Source of the DNA: HK1 sp965204915
GTDB taxonomy: Bacteria; Pseudomonadota; Gammaproteobacteria; HK1
Length of the DNA stretch: 64,000 bases
Assembly (NCBI GenBank): GCA_965204915.1
Contig: OZ242023.1
Location: forward strand, 1,364,001 to 1,428,000
Direction of reading: 5' to 3'
Under the pieces are notes generated by a model, which was given only the letters and a program-made list of their open reading frames with translations, did not search any database and had not been told where the DNA came from. A program made the position numbers and the translations under genes. Shown here one piece after another: positions 42,070-51,361 of the stretch. The stretch's first letter is position 1, and each line of letters opens with the position of its first letter.

Positions 42070-43263
42070 ATGATCGAGTCGCTTATCGGGTTGGAGGTGC
42101 TGTGGCTGCTGCTGCCGGTGGCGGCGGGCACCGGCTGGTGGGCGGCGCGCAGCAGCACGCGCCGGACGACCGGCAAGCGCGAGTCCGGCGGTCTCCGATC
42201 CGACTACTTCCAAGGCATCAACTACCTTCTCAACGAGCAGCCGGACAAGGCGATCGAAGTCTTCATCAAGCTGATCGAGGTCGACAGCGAGACGGTGGAG
42301 ACGCATCTCGCGCTCGGAAACCTGTACCGCCGCCGCGGCGACGTGGACCGCGCCATCCGCATCCACCAGAATCTCGTCGCTCGCGAGTCTCTGAGCGTCC
42401 CGCAACGTACCGAGGCCCTGCTCGAGCTCGGACAGGACTACATGAGTGCGGGTCTGCTCGACCGCGCCGACGATCTGTTCAACGAGCTTGCGGAGGACAC
42501 GGACTACCGCGTGCAGGCGCTGCGCCAGCTCATCGACATCTATGAGCGGGAGAAGGACTGGCCGAAGGCGATCGCGAGCGCGCGCAAGCTCGAGAAGGCG
42601 ACCGGAAACCAGCTCGGGTGGATCATTGCGCACTACTGCTGCGAGCAGGCCGGCCAGCACCGTAGCGAAGGCGATCCGGAACGTGCGCTCAAGTTCGTCC
42701 AGCAGGCGCGCAACATACACGCCGCGTGCGTACGCGCGAGCCTGCTCGAAGCGGACATCCATGCCGAGCGCGGTGAGCATGAACAGGCGATTCGCTCGCT
42801 TCAGCGGATAGAGGAGCAGGATCCCGACTATCTGCCCGAGGCGGTCGATCGGCTGTACCGCTCGTTCCGCGCCCTCGACCGGGTCACCGCGCTCGACGAC
42901 TATCTCTCGAAGCTGTTGAACCGCTACGGCTGGAGCAGCCTGATCCTGGCCCTGGCCGACGTGAGGCGCGAGTCCGGCGGCCGTCGCGAGGCGATTCGCT
43001 TCATCACCGATCGGCTCCGTCGGCGCGCGTCGGTGCGCGGGCTCGATCGCCTGCTCGATCTCGAGATCGAGGACCGGTCCGATGCCGGCGGAATGAGCGA
43101 ACATCTCGAGATCCTGAAAGGACTGACCGCGGAGCTGTTGTTCGGGCGGCCGGCCTACAAGTGCCGTCACTGCGGGTTCCCGGCGAAGTCGTTGCACTGG
43201 CAATGCCCGGGCTGCAAGCACTGGACCTCGATCAGGCCCATCCAGGGCGTCGAAGGGGAATGA
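42070..43263 (+). CDS. lapB: Lipopolysaccharide assembly protein LapB (TPR + rubredoxin-like)
   Basis: The 397-residue protein has one N-terminal membrane helix (LIGLEVLWLLLPVAAGTGWW), about nine TPR motifs (YFQGINYLLNEQPDKAIEVF begins the first) and a C-terminal rubredoxin-like zinc site, CRHCG and CPGCK. LapB adjusts LPS synthesis by presenting LpxC to FtsH. It lies between ihfB and pyrF as in other gammaproteobacteria, but the small lapA gene that often precedes it is missing. Its stop overlaps the pyrF start. Confidence 0.93.
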   Translation: MIESLIGLEVLWLLLPVAAGTGWWAARSSTRRTTGKRESGGLRSDYFQGINYLLNEQPDKAIEVFIKLIEVDSETVETHLALGNLYRRRGDVDRAIRIHQNLVARESLSVPQRTEALLELGQDYMSAGLLDRADDLFNELAEDTDYRVQALRQLIDIYEREKDWPKAIASARKLEKATGNQLGWIIAHYCCEQAGQHRSEGDPERALKFVQQARNIHAACVRASLLEADIHAERGEHEQAIRSLQRIEEQDPDYLPEAVDRLYRSFRALDRVTALDDYLSKLLNRYGWSSLILALADVRRESGGRREAIRFITDRLRRRASVRGLDRLLDLEIEDRSDAGGMSEHLEILKGLTAELLFGRPAYKCRHCGFPAKSLHWQCPGCKHWTSIRPIQGVEGE

Positions 43264-44120
43264 CGTTGGGGCGTGGAGAGACCCGGGCGGGCGGCCCGCG
43301 GATCGTCGTCGCGCTCGACCATCCGTCGGCGGACGAGGCGCTGGCGATGGCCCGGCGGATCGATCCGGCGCGTTGCCGGGTCAAGGTCGGCATGGAGCTG
43401 TTCACGGCGGCGGGTCCCGCGATCCTGGAGCGTCTGCACCGGCTCGGCTTCGAAACCTTCCTCGATCTCAAGCTTCACGACATTCCGAACACCGTGGCCG
43501 GCGCGTGCCGGGCTGCCGCCTCGCACGGCGTGTGGATGTTGAACGTCCATGCCTGCGGCGGGAGGCGCATGATGGAAGCGGCCCGTGAAGCGGTGGGCGA
43601 CGGCGACGGCCGGCCGCTGCTCATTGCGGTGACGGTACCGACCAGCATGGATCACGGGGATCTCGCCGAGACCGGGATCACCATCCCGCTATCCGACCAG
43701 GTGTGCTCGCTCGCACGGCTCTCGTCCGATTGCGGCCTCGACGGGGTCGTATGCTCGGCCACGGATCTCGGGCGCCTGCGCGACCACCTCGACACCGGCT
43801 TCCTCCGGGTGACCCCGGGGATCAGGGTCGAGGCCGGCGTCGACGATCAGCGCCGGATCACGACTCCCGGAGACGCGGTCCGCGCCGGCGCGGACTATCT
43901 CGTCGTCGGCCGGCCGGTCACCAGGGCGCGGGATCCGATCGCCGTGCTCGACGCCATCGAGCACGCCGTCGCGGCGGAGGGCTCACCTGGTTCCCGGGAG
44001 TCCGCAGGATCGTTTCACGTTGGCCGCGGCCCTCCATCGGGCGTATCGCCCACCTCATCCTCACCGATTGAACGTCGATCGCATCCGTCCGCGTTGCCCG
44101 CCCGTCCCGATTCCCTTTGA
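43260..44120 (+). CDS. pyrF: Orotidine-5'-phosphate decarboxylase with a C-terminal extension
   Basis: The enzyme makes UMP. Core motifs are IVVALDHPS, VKVGMELFTAAGP, the catalytic set in FLDLKLHDIPNTV, TVPTSMDH and VTPGIRVEAGVDDQRR with DYLVVGRPVTRARDP. The normal protein would end near AIEHAVAAE at about residue 240. Here about 45 low-complexity residues (rich in Ser, Pro and Arg) follow to residue 286. Five degenerate 15-16-base repeats lie just beyond the stop. It overlaps lapB (ATGA). Confidence 0.95.
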   Translation: MTLGRGETRAGGPRIVVALDHPSADEALAMARRIDPARCRVKVGMELFTAAGPAILERLHRLGFETFLDLKLHDIPNTVAGACRAAASHGVWMLNVHACGGRRMMEAAREAVGDGDGRPLLIAVTVPTSMDHGDLAETGITIPLSDQVCSLARLSSDCGLDGVVCSATDLGRLRDHLDTGFLRVTPGIRVEAGVDDQRRITTPGDAVRAGADYLVVGRPVTRARDPIAVLDAIEHAVAAEGSPGSRESAGSFHVGRGPPSGVSPTSSSPIERRSHPSALPARPDSL

Positions 44121-44143
44121 CACCGCGGCCCGGATCCCCGCCC

Positions 44144-44220
44144 CACGCCTGAAAGCCCGCATATCTGAAAGCCCGCACGTCTGAACATCCCACGCCTGAA
44201 AGCCCCACGTCTGAAAACCA
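44144..44220. repeat. Five degenerate 15-16-bp tandem repeats downstream of pyrF
   Basis: The units follow the consensus CACGYCTGAAAGCCC(G): 44144-44159, 44160-44175, 44176-44190, 44191-44205 and 44206-44220. They occupy the space between the convergent pyrF and argA genes. No hairpin or known element explains them. Confidence 0.85.
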
Positions 44221-44359
44221 TGATGTGAAACAACCCGGGGCACGCGCCGCGTCCTGCAACCCGCGGACTTGCGCCGGCGGCTTCGAGGTTCGCCCGGCGC
44301 GAAGGCCCGGCGCCCGCGCCCGCGGGGCTTGCACGGTTTCTACAGGCGCCTGGGCACGC

Positions 44360-45745
44360 CTACAGCGCGCGGACGAGCACCCGGGATCGGCGCTGCAAGT
44401 TGTACAGGGCCTGCCGTTCGCCTGGCAGGATCGAGTGGTCGGCTTCGGCGAATCCGCGCTCCCTGAACCAGTGCGAGGCCTGGGTCGTCAGCACGAAGAG
44501 CCGTGCCGCCCCGGCCGCCCGGGCTTCGCGCTGGACGAGGGCGAGCAGGCGTTCGCCCCATTGGCCGCGGCGGTACGCATCATCGACGGCGAGGCATGCG
44601 AGCTCGGCGAGCCGCTCCTCCGGGTAGGGAAACATGGCGGCGCACGCGACCACCGCGCCATCGCGCTCGACCACGTGGAAGCGGGAGATCCCGGTCTCCA
44701 GCTTCTCGCGCGAGCGGCGCACCAGGGCGCCGGATTCCTCCAGCGGACGGATCAGCTCCAGGATCCCCCCCACGTCGTCGATGGTCGCGCGCCGGATCGA
44801 GTCGTAGGTGTCGGCGTTGATCATGGTGCCGATACCGTCGCGGGAGAACAGCTCCAGCAGCAGGGCGCCGTCGGTGCGGCGGTCGATGACGTGGACCCGG
44901 CTGACCCCGTTGCGGCAGGCGTGGATCGACTGCCGCAGCCGGTTCCCGAGATCGTCTTCGCGTCCGTCTCCGGCGCGGCGGAGATCGACGGCGAGGGTCT
45001 TCGCCTCCTCGAAGGTGAGCTCGCGCACCAGCGCCCCGCGCGCATCGAGCACCCCGGGCCGATCGCAGAGGAATACGAGCTTCGCGGCGCGCATCTCCAC
45101 CGCGACCGCCGTCGCCACCTCCTCGGCCCGCAGGGTGAAGACCTCGCCGGTGGGGGAGTAGCCGAGCGGGGGGACGAGCACGATGGCCCCGTCGGCGAGG
45201 CGCTGCCGGATCGCCTCGGCGTCGACGCGCCGCACCTCGCCGGTATGCTCGAAGTCCACCCCGTCCCGGATCCCGATGGGCCGCGCGGTGACGAAGTTGC
45301 CGGAGGCGACCCGCACCCTCGCGCCCGCCATCGGGGAGTTCGCCACCCCCATCGAGAACAGCGCTTCGAGCTCGACGTGCGCTACGCCGATCGCCTCCTT
45401 GACCGCGTCGAGGAGGGCGGCATCGGTGACGGGCACGCCTCCGGCGCAGCGGGGCGCGAGTCCCCGCGCCTCCATGCGCCGTGCGATCCAGGCCCGGGCG
45501 CCGTGGACGACCACGAGCTCGATGCCCAGGCTGCGCAGCAGCGCGAGATCGTGGACGATGCCGTGAAGCCGCGGATCGTCGATCGATTCCCCGTCGATCT
45601 CGATGACGAAGGTCCGCCCGCGGTGGGCGTTGATGTAGGGCGCGGCGCGACGGAACCACTCGACGAAGCCCACCGCGCCGGAAGTCGCCGGTTCGATCTC
45701 TCCCCGGGCCTGGCTTCCATGGACATCCTTTCCGGGATCGGTCAT
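44360..45745 (-). CDS. argA: Amino-acid N-acetyltransferase (N-acetylglutamate synthase)
   Basis: The 461-residue enzyme starts arginine synthesis by acetylating glutamate. It has an N-terminal amino-acid-kinase-like domain (FVEWFRRAAPYINAHRGRTF, ELVVVHGARAWIARRM, GYSPTGEVF) that binds the arginine inhibitor and a C-terminal GNAT domain (CLAVDDAYRRGQWGERLLAL, LFVLTTQASHWFRERGF). The start at 45745 has GGAG upstream; an in-frame ATG at 45793 is less likely. It is convergent with pyrF. Length is close to the E. coli protein. Confidence 0.95.
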   Translation of the reverse strand: MTDPGKDVHGSQARGEIEPATSGAVGFVEWFRRAAPYINAHRGRTFVIEIDGESIDDPRLHGIVHDLALLRSLGIELVVVHGARAWIARRMEARGLAPRCAGGVPVTDAALLDAVKEAIGVAHVELEALFSMGVANSPMAGARVRVASGNFVTARPIGIRDGVDFEHTGEVRRVDAEAIRQRLADGAIVLVPPLGYSPTGEVFTLRAEEVATAVAVEMRAAKLVFLCDRPGVLDARGALVRELTFEEAKTLAVDLRRAGDGREDDLGNRLRQSIHACRNGVSRVHVIDRRTDGALLLELFSRDGIGTMINADTYDSIRRATIDDVGGILELIRPLEESGALVRRSREKLETGISRFHVVERDGAVVACAAMFPYPEERLAELACLAVDDAYRRGQWGERLLALVQREARAAGAARLFVLTTQASHWFRERGFAEADHSILPGERQALYNLQRRSRVLVRAL

Positions 45746-45871
45746 TCGGGCGCTCCGGATGAAGATTGAAGCTGGAATCGGGCGGCGCATCAAGTCCGCC
45801 CGCCTTCGCCGGCGTCACCGGGCAGCCGCCTCGTCGCGATACCGCTCGCGCAGGGTCACGGCTCGGGACGT

Positions 45872-47311
45872 CTATCCGAGGGGTGGAGGCCCGAGCCTCT
45901 GCCGGGCGTCGCCGAGCAACCGCTCGAACAGGCATCCGACGGTGAGCAGGCGTTCTTCCTGCCAGGGTTTGGCGATCAGTTGCAAGCCTACCGGGATGCG
46001 CGCGGCATCCAGCCCGGCCGGAACGGACAGGGCGCAGAGCCCCAGCAGGCTCGCCACGTAGGTGTTGCGCACGGCGCGCTTGTTGATTCGTTGCCAGGCG
46101 TCCGGCGCCGCCACGTCCTCCAGCGCGGGCGCGGTGATCGGGAGGGTCGGCGCGGCCAGGACGTCGATCTCCTGCATGTCTTCCGGCACAGAGGCGGCGC
46201 AACGTGACAGCGCGCTCTTGTTGGCGAGGTACTGCACGGCGGAGAGCCCGGGCCGGTCGGGGCCGGTGAGGCGGGCCCGGAGCTGCGGCTGCAGGGTGTC
46301 CAGCCATTCGGGCAGTTCCCGTTCCATGAACGCCATGAATTCGGAGGAGACGATCCCGCCCCGCTCCACGACGGCCCAGGCGTCGTCCAGTTGCGGGAGA
46401 TCGACCTTGACGAGACGCACGCCCTTCCCGGCCAGCTCGTCGAGCGCGGCCTTCACGGTCTCGGCCACCCCCGGGTCGCAGTCGTCCCAGAACACCTGGT
46501 CGCAGATTCCGATCGTGGCGTCGGTGGGATCCAGGGCCGGCGTCCGCCAAGCCGCATCCGGCTCAGCCACGTGGGGGTCCATGGCATAGAACGCGAAGCG
46601 CAGGTCGGCGACGGTCCGGGCCAGGATGCCGGGCGTATCCATCGAGGGAGACAAGGGCAGCATGTCGTCCGTGGGCCATCGCGAGACCGTCAGCTTCAAG
46701 CCTGCGGTTCCCGTCAGCGCGGCAGGGCGGCGGACCGAGCCGCTGGTATCGCTCGCCACGGCGACCAGAGCCGTCTCCTGCCACAGCGATACGGGTGCGC
46801 CGCTCGACGATCCCCCGGCCGCGCAATGACGCTCTGCATTCCAGGGATTGCGGGGCACCGGCCCGTCGTTGACAGTGCCGAGGCCGCCGTAGGCGAATTC
46901 GTCGGTCCGGGTCTTGCCGGTGATCACCGCCAACTGCCGGCGCAGGCCGCCGATGAACGTCCCCTCGCGGGCAAAGCGCGCCGGCAAGGCCCGGGACGAG
47001 CCGGCCTTGATGGGGGTGCCGGCGACGCCGAAGACGTCCTTGACCGACAGCGGCATCCCGTGCAGCAGACCGGCGAAGGATCCGCCGCCGGCCGCCGCAT
47101 CGGCCGCCTCTGCCATCTTCAGGCCAGCGTCTTCGTTCCAGCAGACGTAGGCGTGCAGGCGGTCCTCGGTGTCGCGGTGGCGGCGTCCGCAGTGTCTCAG
47201 CAGATCGACGGCCGTGAGGTCGCCCCGGCGGAGTGCCGCAGCGACGTCGCGCAGGGCCAGGCGTCCGAGGCCCTCCTGTTCCAGCAACTTCGACGACACT
47301 CGTTCATTCAT
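45872..47311 (-). CDS. Amidase-signature family hydrolase
   Basis: The 479-residue protein has the amidase-signature triad: lysine in LSVKDVFGVAG, then serines in GGSSSGAPVS and in DTSGSVRRPAA (DTGGSIR in most members). It should hydrolyse an amide to acid plus ammonia, or act on an amino-acid amide; the substrate is unknown. A GatA role is unlikely because gatB and gatC are absent. It lies 48 bases downstream of the XRE-cupin regulator on the same strand, so they form an operon diverging from an amino-acid ABC transporter. Confidence 0.88.
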   Translation of the reverse strand: MNERVSSKLLEQEGLGRLALRDVAAALRRGDLTAVDLLRHCGRRHRDTEDRLHAYVCWNEDAGLKMAEAADAAAGGGSFAGLLHGMPLSVKDVFGVAGTPIKAGSSRALPARFAREGTFIGGLRRQLAVITGKTRTDEFAYGGLGTVNDGPVPRNPWNAERHCAAGGSSSGAPVSLWQETALVAVASDTSGSVRRPAALTGTAGLKLTVSRWPTDDMLPLSPSMDTPGILARTVADLRFAFYAMDPHVAEPDAAWRTPALDPTDATIGICDQVFWDDCDPGVAETVKAALDELAGKGVRLVKVDLPQLDDAWAVVERGGIVSSEFMAFMERELPEWLDTLQPQLRARLTGPDRPGLSAVQYLANKSALSRCAASVPEDMQEIDVLAAPTLPITAPALEDVAAPDAWQRINKRAVRNTYVASLLGLCALSVPAGLDAARIPVGLQLIAKPWQEERLLTVGCLFERLLGDARQRLGPPPLG

Positions 47312-47359
47312 GGAGCCGCCTGCACTTTTGCCGGCGATCGGCCGCGCCCGGACTTCGGA

Positions 47360-47983
47360 TCATCGTGTATAGGTGACGGTCCACACGAGAACGGTGTCCT
47401 CCTCGGTCGAAGGATTGATGGACCAATATTCCTGCTCGAGCCTGACCGAGTAGCTGTCCCCGGCCTTCAGCAGATGGGACTCGCCGTCGATCCACATGCG
47501 CAGCAGACCCGCCATGATCAACGCGGATTCGATGCCGGGCTGCCTGGTGAACGTCGGTTCCGTCCGGGCGCCCGGGGCGAACGTCGCAAGATAGAACTCG
47601 ACCTTCTCGCCCAGACGGGGCGAGAGTACCTCGGTGCGGATCCCCGAGCTCTCCATCCAACGGCGGTTGCCGGCGCGCACGATCAGTCCATGCTCCAACG
47701 TCTCACCGGCATCGCGACGCTCGAGGAACCATCCGACGGGAACCCCCAGCGCATTGGCAAGGTTGTAAAGATCCTTCAGGGAGGGCTTCGAGACGTCGCG
47801 TTCGATCTGGCTGACGTAACCGGCGGACCGATCGATCGTCGCCGCCAGATCCCGGACGGTCATCCGGCGTGATCGTCGCAGCTCCCTGATTTGCGAGCCC
47901 AGGTCATCGAGGGCGTTGGCGCCGGGCCGTCCGCTCCGCGCTACGGCATCGGGGCTGGTTCCAAGCCGGTTTCTAGGACTCAT
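47360..47983 (-). CDS. XRE-family regulator with cupin sensor domain (PuuR-like architecture)
   Basis: The 207-residue protein has a helix-turn-helix at about 28-85 (IRELRRSRRMTVRDLAATID, SAGYVSQIERDVSKPSL) and a cupin domain at about 120-205 (TRQPGIESALIMAGLLRMW, LLKAGDSYSV). This layout is shared with PuuR and other repressors of amine or amino-acid catabolism that sense small molecules in the cupin barrel. It diverges from the ABC transporter. Two GTTCA-type dyads 30 bases apart in the intergenic region are likely targets. Confidence 0.88.
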   Translation of the reverse strand: MSPRNRLGTSPDAVARSGRPGANALDDLGSQIRELRRSRRMTVRDLAATIDRSAGYVSQIERDVSKPSLKDLYNLANALGVPVGWFLERRDAGETLEHGLIVRAGNRRWMESSGIRTEVLSPRLGEKVEFYLATFAPGARTEPTFTRQPGIESALIMAGLLRMWIDGESHLLKAGDSYSVRLEQEYWSINPSTEEDTVLVWTVTYTR

Positions 47984-48048
47984 TGGCGGCAGACGTTCCT
48001 CTCGTCGCGGATCCGGAACCGGAACACCAGGATCAGGGGAAAAACATC

Positions 48049-48094
48049 GTTCATTTTCGTGAACATATTGACATATCCGTTCACTGATGAAAAC
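48049..48094. promoter_or_regulatory. Paired dyad operators and -35 box in front of the ABC transporter
   Basis: GTTCATTTTCGTGAAC (48049-48064) is a dyad with five-base arms. GTTCACTGATGAAAAC (48079-48094) is a similar, weaker dyad exactly 30 bases further. TTGACA at 48068-48073 lies between them as a -35 candidate; no strong -10 is seen. The spacing of about three helical turns and the location beside the XRE-cupin gene suggest operator sites for it. Confidence 0.5.
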
Positions 48095-48207
48095 ATTTCA
48101 GAAGAAAAATTCAGGCACTTCGTGCAGCGGCTTCGAGCGAAGCGCCAACCTGCGCTCCCGCCACATCGATCGAGATCGTGTTCGTCCAACCAGACAGGAG
48201 AACAGAC

Positions 48208-49032
48208 ATGACATCCAGGAACCTCATCGTCGCCCTCGGGCTCTCCGGCGCACTATGCCTCGCACTTCCGCAACCCGCAGCCGCCGACAAGCTCGACGAC
48301 ATCATCGCTTCGGGCAAGCTGCGGTGCAGCGTGACGCTGGACTTTCCCCCGATCGGCTTCCGCGACGCCGACAACGAACCGGCCGGATTCGACGTCGACT
48401 ACTGCTTCGACCTCGCCAAGTCCCTGGGGGTGGAGGCCGAGGTCGTCGAAACGCCCTGGGCCGATCGGATCCCCGCCCTGATCTCGAACCGCGCCGACGT
48501 ATCCATCGCCGCCGCGTCCGACACGCTGGAGCGTGCGCAGACCGTCGGCTTCAGCATTCCCTACATGATCTACGTCTACCAGGTCGCGGTACAGGAAGGG
48601 TCGGGCATCGAGGTCTTCGACGATTTGAAAGGACGTACGGTCGGCACCGTGGTCAGCACGACCAACGAGGAATTCTTCCTCGCGACCTTCAACGAATGGA
48701 ACGATCCGGAGGGCGAGCACGTGTCGCTCCAGACGGAAGCCGACATGTTCCTGGCTCTCAGCCAGGGCAAGGTGGACGCGATCATCTCCGGGAACACCGC
48801 CGTCGCCAATATCGTGAAGAGCGGGAAATACCCGAACGTCGCCATGGGCCCGGAGGCTCCGTTCCCGGTCGACGTGACCGGCATCATGACGAAGCGCGAA
48901 GAATACGGCCTGCTTCGCTACCTGGATCTCTTCGTCAATCGGCAGGTTCGTAGCGGGCGCTACCAGGAGCTTTATGACAAGTGGATCGGCGGAAAGGCGC
49001 CCAGCCTCGCCATCCCGGGGGTGCATCGCTGA
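48208..49032 (+). CDS. Polar amino-acid ABC transporter, periplasmic binding protein
   Basis: The 274-residue protein has a signal peptide of about 26 residues (ending PQPAAA) and a family 3 solute-binding fold: LDDIIASGKLRCSVTLDFPP, GFDVDYCFDLAKSLGVEAEV, ADVSIAAASDTLERAQ and the late block LLRYLDLFVNRQVRSG. AGGAGA precedes the ATG. It is the first gene of a four-gene transporter operon. It probably binds an amino acid or a similar amine-containing compound; the ligand cannot be read. Confidence 0.92.
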   Translation: MTSRNLIVALGLSGALCLALPQPAAADKLDDIIASGKLRCSVTLDFPPIGFRDADNEPAGFDVDYCFDLAKSLGVEAEVVETPWADRIPALISNRADVSIAAASDTLERAQTVGFSIPYMIYVYQVAVQEGSGIEVFDDLKGRTVGTVVSTTNEEFFLATFNEWNDPEGEHVSLQTEADMFLALSQGKVDAIISGNTAVANIVKSGKYPNVAMGPEAPFPVDVTGIMTKREEYGLLRYLDLFVNRQVRSGRYQELYDKWIGGKAPSLAIPGVHR

Positions 49033-49123
49033 GACTGCCGGCGGCGGATGATCCGGAGCTCGCCCGGCAGCCAGGCAAGCCGTCCCGCCTCATGCCGGGC
49101 GAGGCCGCGCAAGGGGCGGTCCG

Positions 49124-49819
49124 ATGGAGTCCCTGATCGATTGGCTTCCGAGCCTCGACATCGGGTACACGTTTCACTGGCGTACCGTCTGGAAGAGCCT
49201 ACCCAGTCTTCTGGAGGGCGCCAGGATCACCCTGGAGATCGCCGTCCTGTCGATGGCGATGGGGCTGGCGATCGCCATCCTCCTCGCCATCGCCCGCCTG
49301 CGCGGCCACGGCTTCTTCCATCACGTGGCGACCGCCTGGGTTGAAATCGCCCGTAACACGCCGGCCCTGTTCCAGATATACATGGCCTACTTCGGGCTCG
49401 GCTCGCTCGGCATCCACCTGAGCTCCTACGCGGCCGTCCTGGCCGCGATCACGTTCAACAACGCCGGCTATCTCACCGAAGTCCTGCGAGGCGGATTCAA
49501 CTCGGTTCCCAGGACCCAGACCACCGCCAGCCGGTCGCTGGGCATGTCCATGGCCCAGACCTATCGCTACATCCTGGTCCCGCAGGTGTTGCGCGCGGTC
49601 TACTATCCGATCACCAACCAGATGATCTGGGCCATCCTGACCACGTCCCTGGGCATGGTGGTCGGGCTGAAGGAGCTGGCGGGCGTCACCCAGTCCGAAC
49701 AGGGCCGGACGTTCCGAACCTTCGAATTCTTCGCCGTCGCCGCGGTGATCTACTACGCCATCGCCAAGATCGTGATGACCGGCTCGCGCCTGGTCGCCTG
49801 GCGCCTGTTCCGGAGCTGA
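49124..49819 (+). CDS. Amino-acid ABC transporter permease (HisM/GltJ type), first subunit
   Basis: The 231-residue membrane protein has about five helices and the family features ARITLEIAVLSMAMGLAIAI, IARNTPALFQIYMAYFGLGS and the EAA-like loop ASRSLGMSMAQTYRYILVPQ that contacts the ATPase. It forms the channel with the next gene product. It starts 91 bases after the binding protein and is followed three bases later by the second permease. Confidence 0.92.
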   Translation: MESLIDWLPSLDIGYTFHWRTVWKSLPSLLEGARITLEIAVLSMAMGLAIAILLAIARLRGHGFFHHVATAWVEIARNTPALFQIYMAYFGLGSLGIHLSSYAAVLAAITFNNAGYLTEVLRGGFNSVPRTQTTASRSLGMSMAQTYRYILVPQVLRAVYYPITNQMIWAILTTSLGMVVGLKELAGVTQSEQGRTFRTFEFFAVAAVIYYAIAKIVMTGSRLVAWRLFRS

Positions 49820-49822
49820 TCC

Positions 49823-50479
49823 ATGAACACGCAGATCTATACCGACCTGGCGATCACCGACCTGTGGTTCCTGGCGCAGGGGGCCGGCCGCACCCTGCTG
49901 CTGACCGGCATCGCGGTCGTCGCGGGCACCGCGCTGGGGATGGTCATGGGCTGGATCAGGGCGGAGACCGGCTGGCTCTTCAACCTGCTGTTCGGCGCGG
50001 TGCTCGACGTGCTGCGCAGCGTGCCGCTCCTGATCCAGTTGATCGTCTTCAACAACTTCGTCTCGATCGCCGGGTATCCGTTGTCGGCCTTCGCGTCGGG
50101 GGCCATCGTCCTGGGCGTGTACATGGCGGCCAACTGTACGGAAGTGGTGCGCTCCGGGATCCTGTCCGTGCCCGCATCGATGCGCCGCGCCGCGCGGTCG
50201 CTGGGCATGAGCTATGCGCAGGATCTCGTCCACGTGGTGCTGCCGATCGGGTTCCGCACCGTCTTTCCGGCCTGGATAGGAGTCGTGCTGTCCGTCATGA
50301 AGGATTCCGCACTGGTCCTGGTGCTGGGCTACTTCGAGCTTCTCAAGTCCGCGCAGGTGCTGATCACGCGAACCCAGGAGCCTCTCCTGATCCTCCTGAT
50401 CGTGGGCGGGTTCTACTTCGCGATGAGCTACCCGATCGCACGCTACGCCGAGTGGCTGGAAAGGAGGCAGGCGGCGTGA
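49823..50479 (+). CDS. Amino-acid ABC transporter permease, second subunit
   Basis: The 218-residue paralogue of the first permease carries GAGRTLLLTGIAVVAGTALG, VLRSVPLLIQLIVFNNF and the ATPase-contact loop AARSLGMSYAQDLVHVVLPI. It has about five membrane helices. The gene starts three bases after the upstream stop and overlaps the ATPase start by four bases (GTGA). Confidence 0.92.
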   Translation: MNTQIYTDLAITDLWFLAQGAGRTLLLTGIAVVAGTALGMVMGWIRAETGWLFNLLFGAVLDVLRSVPLLIQLIVFNNFVSIAGYPLSAFASGAIVLGVYMAANCTEVVRSGILSVPASMRRAARSLGMSYAQDLVHVVLPIGFRTVFPAWIGVVLSVMKDSALVLVLGYFELLKSAQVLITRTQEPLLILLIVGGFYFAMSYPIARYAEWLERRQAA

Positions 50480-51198
50480 TCGAGATCAGCGGTCTTCGGA
50501 AGTCCTTCGGCGCCCTGGAGGTTCTCAAGGGCATCGATCTGACCGTCGGGAACGGGGAAGTGCTGAGCGTCATCGGCGCAAGCGGCTCCGGCAAGTCGAC
50601 CCTGCTCTACTGCATCAACGGCCTCGAACCGATCCAGGACGGGAAGGTGCTGGTCGACGGGGTGGAGGTGCACGCCGGGGGTGTGGATCTGAACAGGCTT
50701 CGACGGAAGATCGGCATGGTGTTCCAGCAGTGGAACGCCTTTCCACACCTGACCACGCTGGAGAACGTCGCCCTCGCGCCCCGGATCGTCAAAAAGCTGC
50801 CGAAACGCCAGGCCCTCGATCTGGCCCGCCGCCGGCTGGACCACGTGGGGCTCGGCGACAAGCTCGACGTCTTTCCGGCGAAAATGTCCGGCGGGCAGCA
50901 GCAGCGCCTGGCCATTGCCCGCGCCCTGGCCATGGATCCGGACTACATGCTGTTCGACGAAGCCACCTCCGCCCTCGATCCCGAGCTGGTCGGCGAGGTC
51001 CTCGACACCATGCGGATGCTGGCCGAGGAGGGGATGACGATGGTATGCGTCACCCATGAGATGGGGTTCGCCCGGGACGTCTCCGATCGCATCGCCTACG
51101 TACACGAGGGCCGCATCGAGGAGATCGGCCCCCCGGCGCAGGTGATCTCCGCCCCGCAAAGCGAGCGGACACGGAAGTTCCTGAGCAAGGTTTCATAA
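50476..51198 (+). CDS. Amino-acid ABC transporter ATP-binding protein
   Basis: The 240-residue ATPase begins IEISGLRKSFGALEVLKGID and shows Walker A GASGSGKSTLL, a Q-loop MVFQQWNAFPHLT, signature MSGGQQQRLAIARAL, Walker B YMLFDEATSALDPE and the switch histidine in CVTHEMGFA. It powers the preceding two permeases. It starts at a GTG overlapping the permease stop, with AAGGAGGC upstream. It is the last gene of the operon. Confidence 0.95.
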   Translation: MIEISGLRKSFGALEVLKGIDLTVGNGEVLSVIGASGSGKSTLLYCINGLEPIQDGKVLVDGVEVHAGGVDLNRLRRKIGMVFQQWNAFPHLTTLENVALAPRIVKKLPKRQALDLARRRLDHVGLGDKLDVFPAKMSGGQQQRLAIARALAMDPDYMLFDEATSALDPELVGEVLDTMRMLAEEGMTMVCVTHEMGFARDVSDRIAYVHEGRIEEIGPPAQVISAPQSERTRKFLSKVS

Positions 51199-51206
51199 TC
51201 CCTCGT

Positions 51207-51274
51207 CCGTGAAATCTTCGACAAGACGCCGAAGGTTCATTCGCCGGCCGACGTTCGGTCTCGGCCATGCCGGG
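51207..51274. repeat. 68-bp dispersed repeat, copy 2
   Basis: Ungapped partner of 10075-10142 (53 of 68 identical). It starts nine bases after the ABC ATPase stop. The TCTTCG/CGAAG hairpin is kept, but the T-run after it is lost here. Confidence 0.7.
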
Positions 51275-51361
51275 CGAGTTTCCCCTTCTTGTTCGCGTAC
51301 ATCCGCATGATGATTGAAATGTCGATCTGGAAGATTGATTCGGAGCATATGTGTCCATTAA

